A stretch of DNA of 14,986 bases from contig CAZPWQ010000089.1 in assembly GCA_964590495.1 (NCBI GenBank), forward strand, positions 1 through 14,986, read 5' to 3'. The notes under the pieces are model-generated. The model saw only the letters and a list, made by a program, of their open reading frames with translations. It did not search any database and was not told the origin of the DNA. This stretch comes from CAZPWQ01 sp964590495 (lineage in GTDB: Bacteria > Bacteroidota > Rhodothermia > Balneolales > Balneolaceae). This document shows positions 14,886-14,986 of the stretch, in pieces (position 1 is the stretch's first letter; each line of letters opens with the position of its first letter). Position numbers and translations under genes: made by a program.

Positions 14886-14986
14886 GTGTCAACGAAAAAA
14901 GTAGGGTGAAACCTGTCAGGTTTTAGAGCAATGTTGCATTGGTTGTTTAATATCTAAATTAAACCTGACAGGTTTATGATTGACAC
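14886..14986. repeat. Small inverted-repeat element with paired CCTGTCAGG palindromes
   Basis: GTGTCAA (14886-14892) and TTGACAC (14980-14986) are inverse complements. Inside each end lies a palindrome, AAACCTGTCAGGTTT (14909-14923) and AAACCTGACAGGTTT (14961-14975), which differ only at the centre and are inverse complements of each other. It ends exactly at the window edge, so its true right border is not certain. No coding frame. Confidence 0.6.

Overview
The window looks like part of a Bacteroidota or Balneolota chromosome with moderate GC content. Evidence: few ribosome binding sites of the classical kind, an arabinose operon controlled by a NUDIX-fold regulator, paired secreted GH43 arabinanases, and intergenic regions crowded with small palindromic and terminal-inverted-repeat elements. 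I cannot assign a genus. The theme is use of L-arabinose and arabinan.

Left part, minus strand: the N-terminal 135 codons of an IlvD/Edd-family sugar-acid dehydratase, most like L-arabonate dehydratase (1-407), a repeat-filled gap, a GntP-family sugar-acid permease (955-2325), another repeat-filled gap, then two tandem secreted GH43 endo-1,5-alpha-L-arabinanases (2780-3868 and 3908-4954) transcribed together.

Middle: a 1.1 kb divergent intergenic region carrying candidate operators and a 232 bp inverted-repeat element, followed on the plus strand by a lipoprotein aldose 1-epimerase (6044-7201), a repeat patch, and a heavily decayed N-terminal fragment of a GH51 alpha-L-arabinofuranosidase (7439-7706).

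Right part, plus strand: the core arabinose operon, araR (NUDIX-type regulator), araB, araD, araA, then a sodium/solute symporter of the SGLT type that probably carries L-arabinose. Arabinan is cut outside the cell by the GH43 enzymes. The freed arabinose is equilibrated between anomers by the mutarotase, taken up by the symporter, and converted by AraA, AraB and AraD to D-xylulose 5-phosphate. The GntP permease and the dehydratase suggest a separate sugar-acid route nearby.

Repeats: copies of one covarying hairpin family in the same orientation lie at both ends of the window (542-852 and 14608-14753) and bracket the whole locus. At least four other small repeat families are present, one nested in another. 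I found no RNA gene, CRISPR array, full insertion sequence or phage gene. The main unusual points are the GH51 remnant, a possible shared operator motif, and the layered miniature elements.
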